A stretch of 55,346 nt of DNA from an uncultured Bacteroidales bacterium. GTDB lineage: Bacteria; Bacteroidota; Bacteroidia; Bacteroidales; Paludibacteraceae. Below the pieces are notes generated by a model. It was not told where the DNA came from, did not search any database, and was given only the letters and a program-made list of their open reading frames with translations. Of the stretch, positions 1 through 9,016 are shown one piece after another. The translations under genes were made by a program, and so were the position numbers. Where the stretch lies: the NCBI GenBank assembly GCA_902774075.1, contig CACYGT010000002.1, positions 1-55,346 on the forward strand, given 5' to 3'. Every line of letters starts with the position of its first letter. Within the stretch, counting starts at the first letter, position 1.

Positions 1-2
1 TT

Positions 3-113
3 ACGGAAGATTTTCCGTTTGGTTTACAGTTGATAAAGGATTTGGCGGTAAAGTATCAGGTAGGAACGCCAACTATAGATAAAGTGTTGGCATGGGGAAA
101 GAAATATATATGA
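3..113 (+). CDS. C-terminal end of an opine-dehydrogenase-like protein (partial)
   Basis: Only the last 36 codons are inside the window; the gene is cut by the left edge and stops with TGA at 111-113. The tail reads TEDFPFGL, then GTPTID, then a short helix. This matches the end of the NAD/NADP octopine/nopaline dehydrogenase family, where a TED-P-GL segment and a V-TPTID segment sit in the C-terminal helical domain. These enzymes reductively condense a 2-oxo acid with an amino group. Next to LicD and glycosyltransferases, a role in making an amino-acid-like decoration of a surface polysaccharide is an inference. Its stop overlaps the next start (ATGA), so translation is probably coupled. The call rests on very little sequence. 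Confidence 0.6.
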   Translation, partial: TEDFPFGLQLIKDLAVKYQVGTPTIDKVLAWGKKYI

Positions 114-802
114 GAGACTTTGTTGTTAAAATATTAGTGAAATTAGGTTTATATAAGCCAATTGTAGAATTGATTAATCGCGTGAAGTTTGAGATTCAGG
201 CGAGACGAATGAAACGCGATGGCCTCGCGATGTTGAGAGCTGCAGACAATGTGTTTTCTCAAATGAATGTGCGTGCCTTTTTAACTTATGGCGCGTTGTT
301 GGGTGCGTATCGTGAGCATGGATTTATTTCATATGATCCAGACATAGATCTTGGAGTGTTAGAAACCGAATTGCCAGAAGATTTGCACGAGAAAATGGAT
401 AAAGCCGGTTTTCGTTTAATTCGTCAAAATTATATTAGCACGACAGGACAAGTAGTCGAAGAAACATACGAATATCATAAACTACACTTGGATATATTTA
501 TTTACATACGCGAGGGAAATGAATTGTATAGTGTGATACAACGTAGGCATGAAACCAAAGAATGGAAAGAAGCAAATGCAACAGACGGCTTTCCGTGTGA
601 TAGGAGTTATGTGCCGGTGTGTGATTTTGAACGTCGTAATTTTCTCGGATTGCAAATTTATGTGCCGGTAGATGCTGATGGGTGGTTAAGAGCAATTTAT
701 TCGGATTCCTATATGACACCAATTAAAAATTGGTCTGCAAAAGATTACAAGACACGTATTGTACATACTCAGGATAGATCTTATCGAAAATATTTCTCTT
801 AA
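110..802 (+). CDS. LicD-family nucleotidyltransferase-like protein
   Basis: LicD proteins have a nucleotidyltransferase fold and transfer phosphocholine or similar groups to surface glycans. The diagnostic segment lies near residues 55-85: YGALLGAYREHGFI followed by DPDIDLG, with the paired acidic residues expected to bind metal. A second block, HLDIFIY, is also typical. The start is placed at ATG 110, because it overlaps the previous stop as ATGA and a GGGGAAAG stretch lies 8-9 bases upstream; an ATG at 92 would add six residues. The first third is clearly AT-richer than the genes from 2.6 kb on, consistent with a transferred polysaccharide locus. The donor group and target sugar cannot be told. 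Confidence 0.8.
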   Translation: MRDFVVKILVKLGLYKPIVELINRVKFEIQARRMKRDGLAMLRAADNVFSQMNVRAFLTYGALLGAYREHGFISYDPDIDLGVLETELPEDLHEKMDKAGFRLIRQNYISTTGQVVEETYEYHKLHLDIFIYIREGNELYSVIQRRHETKEWKEANATDGFPCDRSYVPVCDFERRNFLGLQIYVPVDADGWLRAIYSDSYMTPIKNWSAKDYKTRIVHTQDRSYRKYFS

Positions 803-803
803 C

Positions 804-1736
804 ATGCGGAGCATAAAAACATATTTGGATATTTTGCGCAAGAAAGGCTTGTATATGTGCTTGCGTGAAGCGAAGAAGGCAGTGTGGCCGATTTGGTGGA
901 CGCGAAGTCGGGCGGCCATAGAACAGATACAAGCCGAGCGAGCAAGCAAGTACTTGTGGCGGAGATATAAGGACTTGATTGTAAGGCCGTTAGACGAGAC
1001 GCAGGAGGCGAAGGAACCGACGCGGATTATTTGGGTGTGTTGGTTGCAAGGTATGGAGAACGCGCCTGAGATCGTGAAAAAGTGCGTGGCTTCGGTGAAA
1101 CAGAATATGCCGAGGTACGAAGTTCGTGTGCTAACAGCGGAGAACCTGTTTGAGTATGTAACGTTGCCGGAACCTATCGTGCGGAAGTACAAAAAAGGCA
1201 TCATCACCTTTACGCATTTCTCGGATATATTACGTACGGCGTTGCTAGTACAACATGGCGGAATATGGCTCGATGCCACGGTATTGCTGACTGATGAATT
1301 GCCTGCGCAGATGACAGATGCTCCATTATTCTTCTTACAGTCTTCTAAACTGCAATCCATGCCTCATATGGGATCCAGTTGGTTGCTTATTTCTCACAAA
1401 GGGAATCCTGTCTTACAAAGACTAATGGACTTGTTAGCTGCTTATTGGAGACGCGAAAATAAATTGAGGGATTATTATCTCTTCCATCTATTCTTCTATT
1501 TGGTTTTAACGCATAATGAGCAAGGTATGGGGGCGCAAAAGCGCATTCCGTACATTCCGAACGTGGATGCTCATACGCTTCAGTACTCCCTCTTTGCGGA
1601 CTATGATGAGAATGTATGGAAGCAAACAACATCCCGTTCACCAATCCATAAGTTGACCTGGAAGTTTAATCATAACGAACCCTTAGACAAGAAAGGGACA
1701 AACTATGACTATATCCTTCATCATTTGTACTTATAA
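804..1736 (+). CDS. Capsular polysaccharide-type glycosyltransferase (GT32-like)
   Basis: The protein resembles the Caps_synth/GT32 group of sugar transferases that work in the cytoplasm on capsule or LPS side chains. Recognisable blocks are RIIWVCWLQGMENAP near residues 70-85, and a central stretch with HFSDILRTALL and HGGIWLDATVLL, where the aspartate belongs to the sugar-nucleotide site. The start at ATG 804 lies one base after the LicD stop; an in-frame ATG at 759 would overlap LicD by 44 bases and is less likely. The 3' end overlaps the following GT2 gene by 32 bases. The sugar specificity is unknown. Confidence 0.78.
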   Translation: MRSIKTYLDILRKKGLYMCLREAKKAVWPIWWTRSRAAIEQIQAERASKYLWRRYKDLIVRPLDETQEAKEPTRIIWVCWLQGMENAPEIVKKCVASVKQNMPRYEVRVLTAENLFEYVTLPEPIVRKYKKGIITFTHFSDILRTALLVQHGGIWLDATVLLTDELPAQMTDAPLFFLQSSKLQSMPHMGSSWLLISHKGNPVLQRLMDLLAAYWRRENKLRDYYLFHLFFYLVLTHNEQGMGAQKRIPYIPNVDAHTLQYSLFADYDENVWKQTTSRSPIHKLTWKFNHNEPLDKKGTNYDYILHHLYL

Positions 1737-2610
1737 TCGCGAGAAGTATATCTATGAATGTCTCAGCCGCTTAGCGAAGAATTCTGCCAAAGAAGGCTGG
1801 GAGATCGTGCTCGTCAATAATAACTCTACGGACGGAACAGCCGCGGAGTGCGAGCGGTTCGTAAAAGAGTATAAACCGACTTCGTGGAAAAGCAACAAGG
1901 CTTGTCGTATGCGCGAAATAGAGGTATCGCAGAGGCTAAAGGTGAATGGTTGGTGTTCTTGGATGATGATGCAATGGTGGGGGAGGATTATATCGCGAAT
2001 TTGCAGGCTCATTTGGCAAAATATCCTGATGCCGGCGCTTTTGGCGGAGCGATAGAACCGTTTTTCGAAGGCGATACTCCGAAATGGATCAGTCCGTGGG
2101 CGATGGGTTTTGTGAGTGCGATAGATTTAGGATCACAAGTCAAAATATTACCAAAAAAGAGTTATCCGATAGGTGCCAATATGGGTATCAGTCGCGAAAC
2201 GATTGATAGAGTAGGAATGTTCAATACGGCTCTTGGCCGGACAGGCAATAACCGGTGAGGAAAAGGATATCTTCAACCGCATTCGTCAAGCAGGTATACC
2301 GATTTTGTATTTCCCGAATATTAAGGTGCAGCATTGCATCCCGCCTAAACGTACTACAAAAGAATTTATCGCCAAGTTAGGCGAAGGTGTCGGGATGAGT
2401 GAACAGCTGCGTACCCGTGCGATAAGTAAGGCCTCGTATGCAAAACGTCTTTTTGCAGAGTGCGTCAAATGGGGAGGAACCCTTTTCATCTGGCTCTATT
2501 ACGCAATACAAGGACATCGTCCTAAAGGCGACATCCTTGTATTATTCCGTTGTAATGTTTCTAAGGGTCTGTTTACTTCTTTATCCACTGACGCCAAAGC
2601 GGCCAAGTAA
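1705..2610 (+). pseudogene. GT2-family glycosyltransferase, broken by two frameshifts
   Basis: The conceptual protein is a family 2 glycosyltransferase. It has SFIICTYNRE at the N-terminus, NNNSTDGT, then LSYARNRG, FLDDDAMVGEDY (the D-x-D metal site), and a C-terminal GEEKDIFNR segment. The reading frame breaks twice. Near 1880 one base appears to be missing (frame of 1705 to frame of 1884), and near 2250-2256 the frame returns to the original one. The two changes compensate, leaving about 125 codons out of frame between them, where the original frame meets a stop at 2053-2055. Either the gene is dead or the assembly has two indel errors. Its 3' end runs 38 bases into the convergent YfhO gene. 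Confidence 0.75.
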
Positions 2611-5011
2611 GACCGAATATACTGAGCAGTAAGCCGAGGATAACAAAAGCCATAGACCACTTGTCCAAGCGCAAGGCATCAGGTACAAATTCCATTCGTA
2701 TCGTATGTTCGCCGGCAGGGATAACTGCTGCACGGAGGACGTAGTTCGCACGACCTATCGGTTTTTCTTCACCATCAACATACAGATGCCAACCTTCGGG
2801 ATAGTAAATCTCGGAGAAGATGGCTATGCGGTCGGTTGCACAGTTAGAGGTGTATGTTAGTTTATTGGGTTGATATTCCGTGAGTGTGATCTCGTCGCCT
2901 TCACTCGGGCGTGAAGAGCAAGTCAGCACATCTCGGAACTGCTCGTCAGCAACCGCCGTTGTGTGCAGGTCGAGCGTATTGAGCGCCGCACTCTCGTCAT
3001 CAGGCGTCGGTACGAACTGCACTTCGTTCACAAACCAAGCATTCCCCATCGCTTCGGTATTTGGATAGACGCCTTGTCGTGTGACGATATACTTCGTGTT
3101 AAGCATGTTCAGTACGCTCCAATTCATCTTAGATATATGCTCGTCGATGAGGTCTTGGTAGCGGCGTAACTTGACGGCACTGTATCCACCGATGGATTTG
3201 AGACGATAACTGGTGCGTGCATCGTTAAAGGTGTTGGTGTTGAGGTTCAGTACACGGTAGTCCAGGCTCTTGTCTTGGAGTATTTCTTCCTCCCAAGGCT
3301 GTATCTTGAAGTACGCGTCATTGTCCTTCGCTTTGACAAAGTTATCGTTGTTGAAGAAACGCTTGTCCACAGGAACCATATCAATCAATATTATCATCGC
3401 TAAACCGATGAAAAATATTGAATTGTAAATTGGAGATTGGAGATTGGAAATTTTGATTTTCCATGCGTACCAATAGGTAAGGGCGAAGCCAAGTGCTACG
3501 AAGAGCAGTGAACGCCAAGCGTCTGCTTTTGCCATGGCTACGCGTTGATCTAGGATGGCGTTGTAGAGCCAGTTAGGCACTTGGTTCTTCCACTGCGCGT
3601 CATAAGAGCTCGTCATGTCAATAGAACCGGCAAAGAGTGCTGCAAGCAGACATATACCTGCTGTTACTCCACCGGCGATGAAGAGGTTCGTGCGTAGTTT
3701 CTTCCACTCTATCTCGCCATTGACGATACGTTGTAAGCCCATAAAACCGAGCAAAGGCATCGTGACTTCTGCGACCACAAGGATAGACTCGACAGCACGG
3801 AACTTATTGTACATCGGGAAATAATTGAAGAAGAGTTCTGTGAGTCCCATCAAGTTACGTCCCCACGCCAGGAAGATGGACATGAGTGTCGCGAACAGCA
3901 GCGCCCATTTGTACGGTCCCGGAACGATGAGTAGTCCCAGAACGAATAGGAAACATACGACAGCTCCAACATATACGGCACCGGAGGTAAACATCTTCTC
4001 GCCGCGATAGGTAGGTGCATGGGAGCAAAACTGCTCTGCGTCGCGTTTTGCCACACCTTGTTTGCGCATAGCCTTGCTCAGCTCTGAATCTTTGCCTAAA
4101 TCATATCCGCTTGCGCCGCCTTCCCAGTTCGGGATAAGAAGTGTCATGGTCTCATCGATACCATAGCTCCAATCGGTAGCATACTTGATATCCAATCCTT
4201 CAGCGGGCTTGTCTTGTGCTTGTTTGGTAAGTTCGCTATGTCCGCCGCGCATGGTCTCTTTAACGTACGATTGGTTCATGTTCAACCAACTGATACGTGT
4301 GCCGGCTATTATTCCCAGAGAGAGTGCAATGACAGCTATCGCAATACTGAGATCTTTCCATTGTTTCTCGATGCAATGTATAATGATCTCTGCAATAACC
4401 ATCACTCCTATCAGCATAAATACATAATAGGTCATCTGCGGGTGAAGCGCCAGGCAGCACATACCGAATAGGGTGATCAATGGAGCTCCAAGCCAGTATT
4501 TCTTTCGGAAAGTTGCATATACACCGCCAATGACAGGAGCCAAGAAACCGAGAGCAACTGCTTTCGTGACATGTCCGGCAGGGATGATGAGAAAGAAATA
4601 ACTGCTTAGACCTATCGCGAGGCCGCCAACAATACTGAGCCAGGGATTGACGCCGAAACAAACAAGCATCAAGAAGAACCCTAAGAAATAGGCAAAAATA
4701 ATACCCATTGTCTCGGGCAAACCCAGATGGAGAATGTTTCGTAGAGTATGGTTGGTAATCTCTCCGGATGGCATACTTCCTGTGATTTGGTAAGTAGGCA
4801 TACCACCAAACAAAGAGTTCGTCCAGAAACTGGTTTCTCCGGTCTTTTGGTGGTACTCAAGTACTTCATTGGCATCTCCTTTCCAGTTCATGGTGTCACC
4901 TGCTTGCAGCACTTTTCCTTCCAGCATGGGGCTACAATACAACACGGCAAAGCCGATAAATACTACTAATGCCACCAGATACGGGGCGATTTTCTTCCAA
5001 TCTATTTTCAT
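2573..5011 (-). CDS. YfhO-family polytopic membrane protein
   Basis: This 812-residue protein has many hydrophobic segments across the first two thirds, a large extracytoplasmic domain, and a last membrane helix near residues 785-805. The N-terminal region has the family-typical block after the first helix (AGDTMNWKGDANEV, then GGMPTYQ). The C-terminal region has GWHLYVDGEEKPI and PAGEHTIRMEFVP, seen in YfhO proteins. YfhO is required for lipoteichoic acid glycosylation in some Firmicutes; in Bacteroidota it is assumed to move or add sugars at the outer face of the inner membrane. It is the last gene of the long minus-strand run, 6 bases after the acyltransferase. It contains an in-frame 7-bp-period array at 3421-3462. 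Confidence 0.85.
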   Translation of the reverse strand: MKIDWKKIAPYLVALVVFIGFAVLYCSPMLEGKVLQAGDTMNWKGDANEVLEYHQKTGETSFWTNSLFGGMPTYQITGSMPSGEITNHTLRNILHLGLPETMGIIFAYFLGFFLMLVCFGVNPWLSIVGGLAIGLSSYFFLIIPAGHVTKAVALGFLAPVIGGVYATFRKKYWLGAPLITLFGMCCLALHPQMTYYVFMLIGVMVIAEIIIHCIEKQWKDLSIAIAVIALSLGIIAGTRISWLNMNQSYVKETMRGGHSELTKQAQDKPAEGLDIKYATDWSYGIDETMTLLIPNWEGGASGYDLGKDSELSKAMRKQGVAKRDAEQFCSHAPTYRGEKMFTSGAVYVGAVVCFLFVLGLLIVPGPYKWALLFATLMSIFLAWGRNLMGLTELFFNYFPMYNKFRAVESILVVAEVTMPLLGFMGLQRIVNGEIEWKKLRTNLFIAGGVTAGICLLAALFAGSIDMTSSYDAQWKNQVPNWLYNAILDQRVAMAKADAWRSLLFVALGFALTYWYAWKIKISNLQSPIYNSIFFIGLAMIILIDMVPVDKRFFNNDNFVKAKDNDAYFKIQPWEEEILQDKSLDYRVLNLNTNTFNDARTSYRLKSIGGYSAVKLRRYQDLIDEHISKMNWSVLNMLNTKYIVTRQGVYPNTEAMGNAWFVNEVQFVPTPDDESAALNTLDLHTTAVADEQFRDVLTCSSRPSEGDEITLTEYQPNKLTYTSNCATDRIAIFSEIYYPEGWHLYVDGEEKPIGRANYVLRAAVIPAGEHTIRMEFVPDALRLDKWSMAFVILGLLLSIFGLTWPLWRQWIKK
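3421..3462. repeat. 7-bp-period degenerate tandem array inside yfhO-like gene
   Basis: Six consecutive heptamers on the plus strand; the middle ones are AATTGGA, GATTGGA and GATTGGA, flanked by AATTGTA and AATTTTG. On the coding strand it encodes a hydrophilic stretch (KIKISNLQSPIYNS) between two membrane segments, so it sits in a loop where extra residues would be tolerated. Confidence 0.75.
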
Positions 5012-5017
5012 ATTGTA

Positions 5018-5878
5018 TCAATTTATTCCTAAATAACGATATATAGGCAGTATCTTTTTGAGCAATACGCCGCCAAACGTACATATTGCCACAACGAGTA
5101 GGCTCGTGCTGATGGGTAGGAGGATGAGTTGCCAAAGCGGCGCCGTGGTTCCCGAAAAACCGATCAGCATATAGAACGGCGTGATGAAGACCATATGCAT
5201 CAGATAGGTCATAAAGCTGCAGTCGCTGATTGCCCGGACTATTGCATTCTCTTTGGGCTTTACAAGAGCGCCCCATTCGCGGTACAGCAGATATCCCAGT
5301 ACGTAAAATCCTAAGAAATAGGTCAGTCGGGAGGTGTACTCCAATAGGTAGAGGGACGGATAAACACGTCTTACTACGACATAGCACAGCCATATAGCGC
5401 ATAGGATCAGCAGTTCTTTGCGACTACAGGCTTGCAGGGCTCTTTGCAGGAAAGGCGTTACTGCATATAGCGCAACGATCAAGCCGATGAACCAATATGC
5501 CTCATTGATGCGGTTGGTGAGCATATAGGGAATATAGCAGCGCAGTCCGTCGCCGACCGAATGGATCTCCGGATATTTGCCGGCAAAGCAAGAAAGAAGA
5601 TAGATCACAGCGCTCCAGATCAGGAACGGGATCAAGATGCGCGCATAGCGTTTTTTATAAAACTCCCCAAATGGTCGGATCGGCGCAGATAATTGCAGCG
5701 CACCGGAGATCATCACAAACAAAGGCACACCGCAGCGATGGAAAAGACTATATACCAGCGACAGCGTCGGGTGCAAATCGACATCGATACGCGCCAAAGA
5801 CCATGTATGCACCGTCGCGACCATCAGAATAGCCAGCGCGCGAAGATAATCCAATAATATGTTGCGTTCTTTTGCCAA
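5018..5878 (-). CDS. Acyltransferase family 3 membrane protein
   Basis: The 286-residue protein begins with the acyltransferase-3 signature R-x-x-x-LDYLRALAILMV followed by a conserved histidine (ATVH, near residue 24). It then has VPLFVMISG near residues 51-59, where a glycine-rich turn follows the third helix, and a series of membrane helices. Such proteins O-acylate sugars of surface glycans from the periplasmic side. It is somewhat shorter than the usual 330-370 residues. The only start that keeps the signature is TTG at 5876-5878, directly after the TAG of the MerR gene and in the same frame; the next ATG lies inside the signature (residue 19). See the finding on this junction. Confidence 0.78.
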   Translation of the reverse strand: MAKERNILLDYLRALAILMVATVHTWSLARIDVDLHPTLSLVYSLFHRCGVPLFVMISGALQLSAPIRPFGEFYKKRYARILIPFLIWSAVIYLLSCFAGKYPEIHSVGDGLRCYIPYMLTNRINEAYWFIGLIVALYAVTPFLQRALQACSRKELLILCAIWLCYVVVRRVYPSLYLLEYTSRLTYFLGFYVLGYLLYREWGALVKPKENAIVRAISDCSFMTYLMHMVFITPFYMLIGFSGTTAPLWQLILLPISTSLLVVAICTFGGVLLKKILPIYRYLGIN

Positions 5879-6208
5879 CTACTTGATCATTTTGCGGATT
5901 TCACATAGTTCATTCTTTACGCGCAGGAGGATATCGAGTGCCGCCTGCCGCTGGTCGGAGTGTTTCTCGTTGAGGCGTAGCTCCTTTCGGATCGCCTCGA
6001 TGCGCGTGATTTTGAGTTCGTCGCGGATATACTTGATCCGCTTTATCACTTCCTGATCTTCGCGGGTGTAGTAGCGGTTGCCGTGCCCGTCTTTGCGCGG
6101 GTTGAGTTCCTCAAACTCCTTCTCCCAATACCGCAAAGTAGAAGCCGGTATACCGGTTTCTGTCTCCGTCTCGCGAAGCGAATAATATATCTTTTCGTTC
6201 TCTGCCAT
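5879..6208 (-). CDS. MerR-family transcriptional regulator
   Basis: The 109-residue protein starts with a MerR-type winged helix: YYSLRETETETGIPASTLRYWEKEF at residues 8-32, then a wing with NRYYTRED and a helix (IKRIKYIRDE). A short C-terminal helix, probably a dimer-forming coiled coil, follows, with no cysteine effector motif. Small MerR proteins of this kind are common beside lytic transglycosylases in Bacteroidota, but the signal and target are unknown. It overlaps the transglycosylase stop by one base (TAATG) and ends with TAG directly before the TTG of the acyltransferase in the same frame. Confidence 0.85.
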   Translation of the reverse strand: MAENEKIYYSLRETETETGIPASTLRYWEKEFEELNPRKDGHGNRYYTREDQEVIKRIKYIRDELKITRIEAIRKELRLNEKHSDQRQAALDILLRVKNELCEIRKMIK

Positions 6209-7554
6209 TACTTACAGATTTTCAGTTTTTTACCTTCACGGATATTGTCGTTCTTCAGTCCGTTCCAAGTCTTGAGTTGCTTGACTGTACAGTGGAACTT
6301 CTTAGCAATTCCGCCAAGTGTGTCGCCTCGTTTGATCGTATAGTAGGTCACCCCATTGACGCGGTAAGCGCCGCTGATGGACGTCACTTTGGCGAGGTCT
6401 ATCTCTGCGCGGCGGTTGTTGATGAGGCTGTCAGCTTTGTAAGCCAAAATACTGTCCTCTTGGTCAATGAATGCACCTACTTTCTCTGCCGGCAGGCAGA
6501 GCGTATAGGCCGAGCCTCCGGGGAGAATATCGCGCGAGTACTGCGGGTTAAGACGTCGCAGTTCGTCCATCGGTATACCGAGGTTTTCGCTCACCTGCTG
6601 CAGGTGCAAGCGACGTGTAGTGCGAATCGTGTCCGTCAGCAGCGCTTTGTCTTCCACCGGCGCTTTGCAGATGCCGTGCTCCTGACCATAATTCATCGCG
6701 TAGTTAGCGGCGATGAAGATCGGCACGTAGTTACGTGTCTCGCGAGGCAAGTAGGGATATATGGACCAGAAATCACGCTTTCCACCGGCCCGACGAATAG
6801 CTTTGTTGACATTACCCGCGCCGCAGTTATAAGCGGCAATAACGAGATTCCAATCGTGATACACGGCGTACATGCTACTGAGGAACCGACACGCCGCTTC
6901 GGTAGCCTTCAGCAGATCCATGCGTTCATCTACCAGCGAGTTGACTTCGAGTCCGAAGAGTTTGGCTGTCGCCGGCATAAACTGCCACAAGCCGGCCGCG
7001 CCGACGTATGAACGAGCTACGGGGTTGAGGGCGGACTCGATGATCGGCAAGCACTCCAGTTCGTAAGGCAGTTGATACCGTCCGAGCACCTCCTCGAAGA
7101 GTGGGAAATAATACTCGCTCATGCGCATCAGTCGTGCCACCTGTTTGGGGCTCCGCTTGACGTACCTTAATATGAACGCGCGCACGCGCTCGTTATAGGG
7201 CAGTTCGATGACGCACGGCAGGGCCTGCAGGCGGGCTTTATAGACCGAGTCGGGCAGGGTAGTGGTGTCATGTGTGGCGACGCAGTCGGTGGTATCGAGC
7301 CATCGGAGTGACCACTCTAAGGCACGTAACTCGATGTCCGTGAGGGCCGTGTCATTCGACCATAGTGTGTAATACGGCGGTACCGGCACGATCGTGTCGA
7401 TAGCGAGTTCTACACTGTCCATCGAGGCCAAACTGTCTATCTGCTGGATGATCTCAAGGCTATCCATGCGCGACATGCTGTCCGGCATTTGTACGTCCTG
7501 TGCTTGCGCCAAGAGCGCGAAGCAACATACTATGCTAAAAAAGATCTTTTTCAA
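6208..7554 (-). CDS. mltD: MltD-like lytic transglycosylase with LysM domain
   Basis: This secreted murein hydrolase cleaves the MurNAc-GlcNAc bond without water. A signal peptide covers residues 1-19 (ending AQAQ). The SLT domain spans about 155-295, with the catalytic glutamate in LPIIESALNP (E173), then GLWQFMPAT and AAYNCGAGNV. A degenerate LysM-like stretch lies around 300-345 and a clear LysM motif (YTIKRGDTLGGIAKKF) closes the protein near 400-447. At 448 residues it is of normal length. It follows DUF5683 with a 4-base overlap, in the parA-parB-DUF5683-transglycosylase order common in Bacteroidales. Confidence 0.9.
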   Translation of the reverse strand: MKKIFFSIVCCFALLAQAQDVQMPDSMSRMDSLEIIQQIDSLASMDSVELAIDTIVPVPPYYTLWSNDTALTDIELRALEWSLRWLDTTDCVATHDTTTLPDSVYKARLQALPCVIELPYNERVRAFILRYVKRSPKQVARLMRMSEYYFPLFEEVLGRYQLPYELECLPIIESALNPVARSYVGAAGLWQFMPATAKLFGLEVNSLVDERMDLLKATEAACRFLSSMYAVYHDWNLVIAAYNCGAGNVNKAIRRAGGKRDFWSIYPYLPRETRNYVPIFIAANYAMNYGQEHGICKAPVEDKALLTDTIRTTRRLHLQQVSENLGIPMDELRRLNPQYSRDILPGGSAYTLCLPAEKVGAFIDQEDSILAYKADSLINNRRAEIDLAKVTSISGAYRVNGVTYYTIKRGDTLGGIAKKFHCTVKQLKTWNGLKNDNIREGKKLKICK

Positions 7555-8189
7555 AATTGTATAGCTACTTTTACTTCAGCACTACGTTGGTGCTGGATAT
7601 CATAATAAATCTGCGGTTCTACGTTGAGCGTCAGGTCGGGCGAGATGTCGTAGTCGAAGAGCTGGGCATCGACGTAGGCATCGATGAGCGAGAGGGCATA
7701 GACGATGACGGTAGCGAGTATCGAATAGTCGCGGTACCGCCTCATGATACTCTGCCGGTTCTTGAGGGTGTTCAACCACGTGCTCGCTCCGCCCACTTGC
7801 GAGAGGGAATATCCGTCTGGCAAGACTGCTATATAGGTCTTCACCGGGTCCTCGACCACCGTTCCTGCTTGTATATCCATGTACAAATCCAGATAAGCTG
7901 TCTTGTAGTTGCTGTATCTGCCCTGCGTCCAGGTGATGGCATATCCGCAGCCCATGAAGGCGCCATAGACGATCGGCAGTTTCCAATAGGACTTGTTGTA
8001 GATCTGTCCCGCGCCCGGCACGATAGCTCCCAACCATACAGCCTTGATCGCGTCGGGTTTCTTGGTGAGGTCGACCATGTACTTGAGGTCCTCATCCGAA
8101 CTCGTCGTGTCCACGCGGTGATAGATCGTATCGTGCGCATGAAGGCTCAGCGGCACGAACAGAAGCAATATGTAGAGGAGACGTCTCAA
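7551..8189 (-). CDS. DUF5683 domain protein, envelope-associated
   Basis: This 212-residue protein has a signal peptide (RRLLYILLLFVPLSLHA) and the DUF5683 core: KAVWLGAIVPGAGQIYNKSYWKLPIVYGAFMG broken by hydrophobic hairpins. The GAGQIYN segment is the recognisable part. The function is unknown. It has overlaps of 4 bases at both ends, with parB upstream and the MltD-like gene downstream, which suggests coupled translation and perhaps a link between chromosome segregation and the cell wall. That link is inferred only from gene order. Confidence 0.82.
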   Translation of the reverse strand: MRRLLYILLLFVPLSLHAHDTIYHRVDTTSSDEDLKYMVDLTKKPDAIKAVWLGAIVPGAGQIYNKSYWKLPIVYGAFMGCGYAITWTQGRYSNYKTAYLDLYMDIQAGTVVEDPVKTYIAVLPDGYSLSQVGGASTWLNTLKNRQSIMRRYRDYSILATVIVYALSLIDAYVDAQLFDYDISPDLTLNVEPQIYYDIQHQRSAEVKVAIQF

Positions 8190-9016
8190 CCTAACTTGTT
8201 CGCAATACGTATCAGTTCTTCTTCGTCGGCAAAAGCAATTACGAGTTTGCCATTCTGTATCTTCACTTTGGTGTCCAGCGCCTTACTCAACTCTTTCTCC
8301 AGCGTGGAGTAAGGGTTCGGGGTCTTGTCCTTAGCCTTGGCCTTCTCACCTTTGTCCTCCTGTGCCAACTGCTCCACTTTGCGCACGGAGAGTCCTTCGC
8401 GCAGGATGCGCTGGTAGAGAGCCAGTTGTCGTTCTGCCGAAGGCGTAGCGAGGATAGCACGGGCGTGTCCCATGTCAATCTTATGCTCTTTGATACCCAC
8501 TTGGATCTCTGCCGGCAGTTTGAGCAGACGCAGGTAGTTAGCGACCGTTGCACGTTTCTTACCTACGCGCTCCGCCATACGCTCTTGCGTGAGGTTATAG
8601 TCGTCCATCAGACGCTGGTAAGCGAGGGCAATCTCGATAGCATCCAGGTCTTCGCGCTGGATATTCTCGATAAGAGCCCACTCCATAACCTGCTCGTCCT
8701 TGGCGGTGCGGATATAGGCCGGGATACGCTCCAAACCCGCCAGTTTGCTGGCTCTGAAACGACGCTCACCGGCAATGATCATATAGGTTCCGTCTCCATT
8801 GTCGCGGAGGGTGATAGGCGAAATCACACCGTGCTCACGAATGGAATCCGCTAACTCTTGCAGCGCTTCCTCATCAAAGGTACGGCGCGGCTGATCAGGA
8901 TTGGCGACAATAGCGCTGAGTTCAATCTCCGAGATCGAACTGCCGCCGTTGGTGTCCACATGCGAGGTATCTATCAGGGCGTCTAATCCACGCCCGAGTC
9001 CTGTTTGTTTCTTCAT
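8186..9016 (-). CDS. parB: Chromosome-partitioning protein ParB
   Basis: ParB binds parS sites near the origin and spreads as a CTP-dependent clamp. Visible in order are the N-terminal GLGRGLDALI segment; the ParB/Srx domain with NPDQPRRTFDEE, GVISPITLR and the CTP-binding GERRFRASK motif (residues about 83-91); a helix-turn-helix with LTQERMAERVGKKRATVANYLRLLKLP; and a C-terminal dimerisation segment after a charged linker. At 276 residues it has the usual chromosomal length. It overlaps parA and DUF5683 by 4 bases each. No convincing parS palindrome was found in the window. Confidence 0.95.
   Translation of the reverse strand: MKKQTGLGRGLDALIDTSHVDTNGGSSISEIELSAIVANPDQPRRTFDEEALQELADSIREHGVISPITLRDNGDGTYMIIAGERRFRASKLAGLERIPAYIRTAKDEQVMEWALIENIQREDLDAIEIALAYQRLMDDYNLTQERMAERVGKKRATVANYLRLLKLPAEIQVGIKEHKIDMGHARAILATPSAERQLALYQRILREGLSVRKVEQLAQEDKGEKAKAKDKTPNPYSTLEKELSKALDTKVKIQNGKLVIAFADEEELIRIANKLG

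Noticed and set aside
686-1360. 224-codon open frame on the minus strand opposite the LicD and GT32-like genes
   Set aside because: It is antisense to two genes with clear family motifs and has no recognisable domain of its own.
6277-7011. 244-codon open frame opposite the MltD-like gene
   Set aside because: It is an antisense shadow: the minus strand carries the full SLT and LysM motifs.
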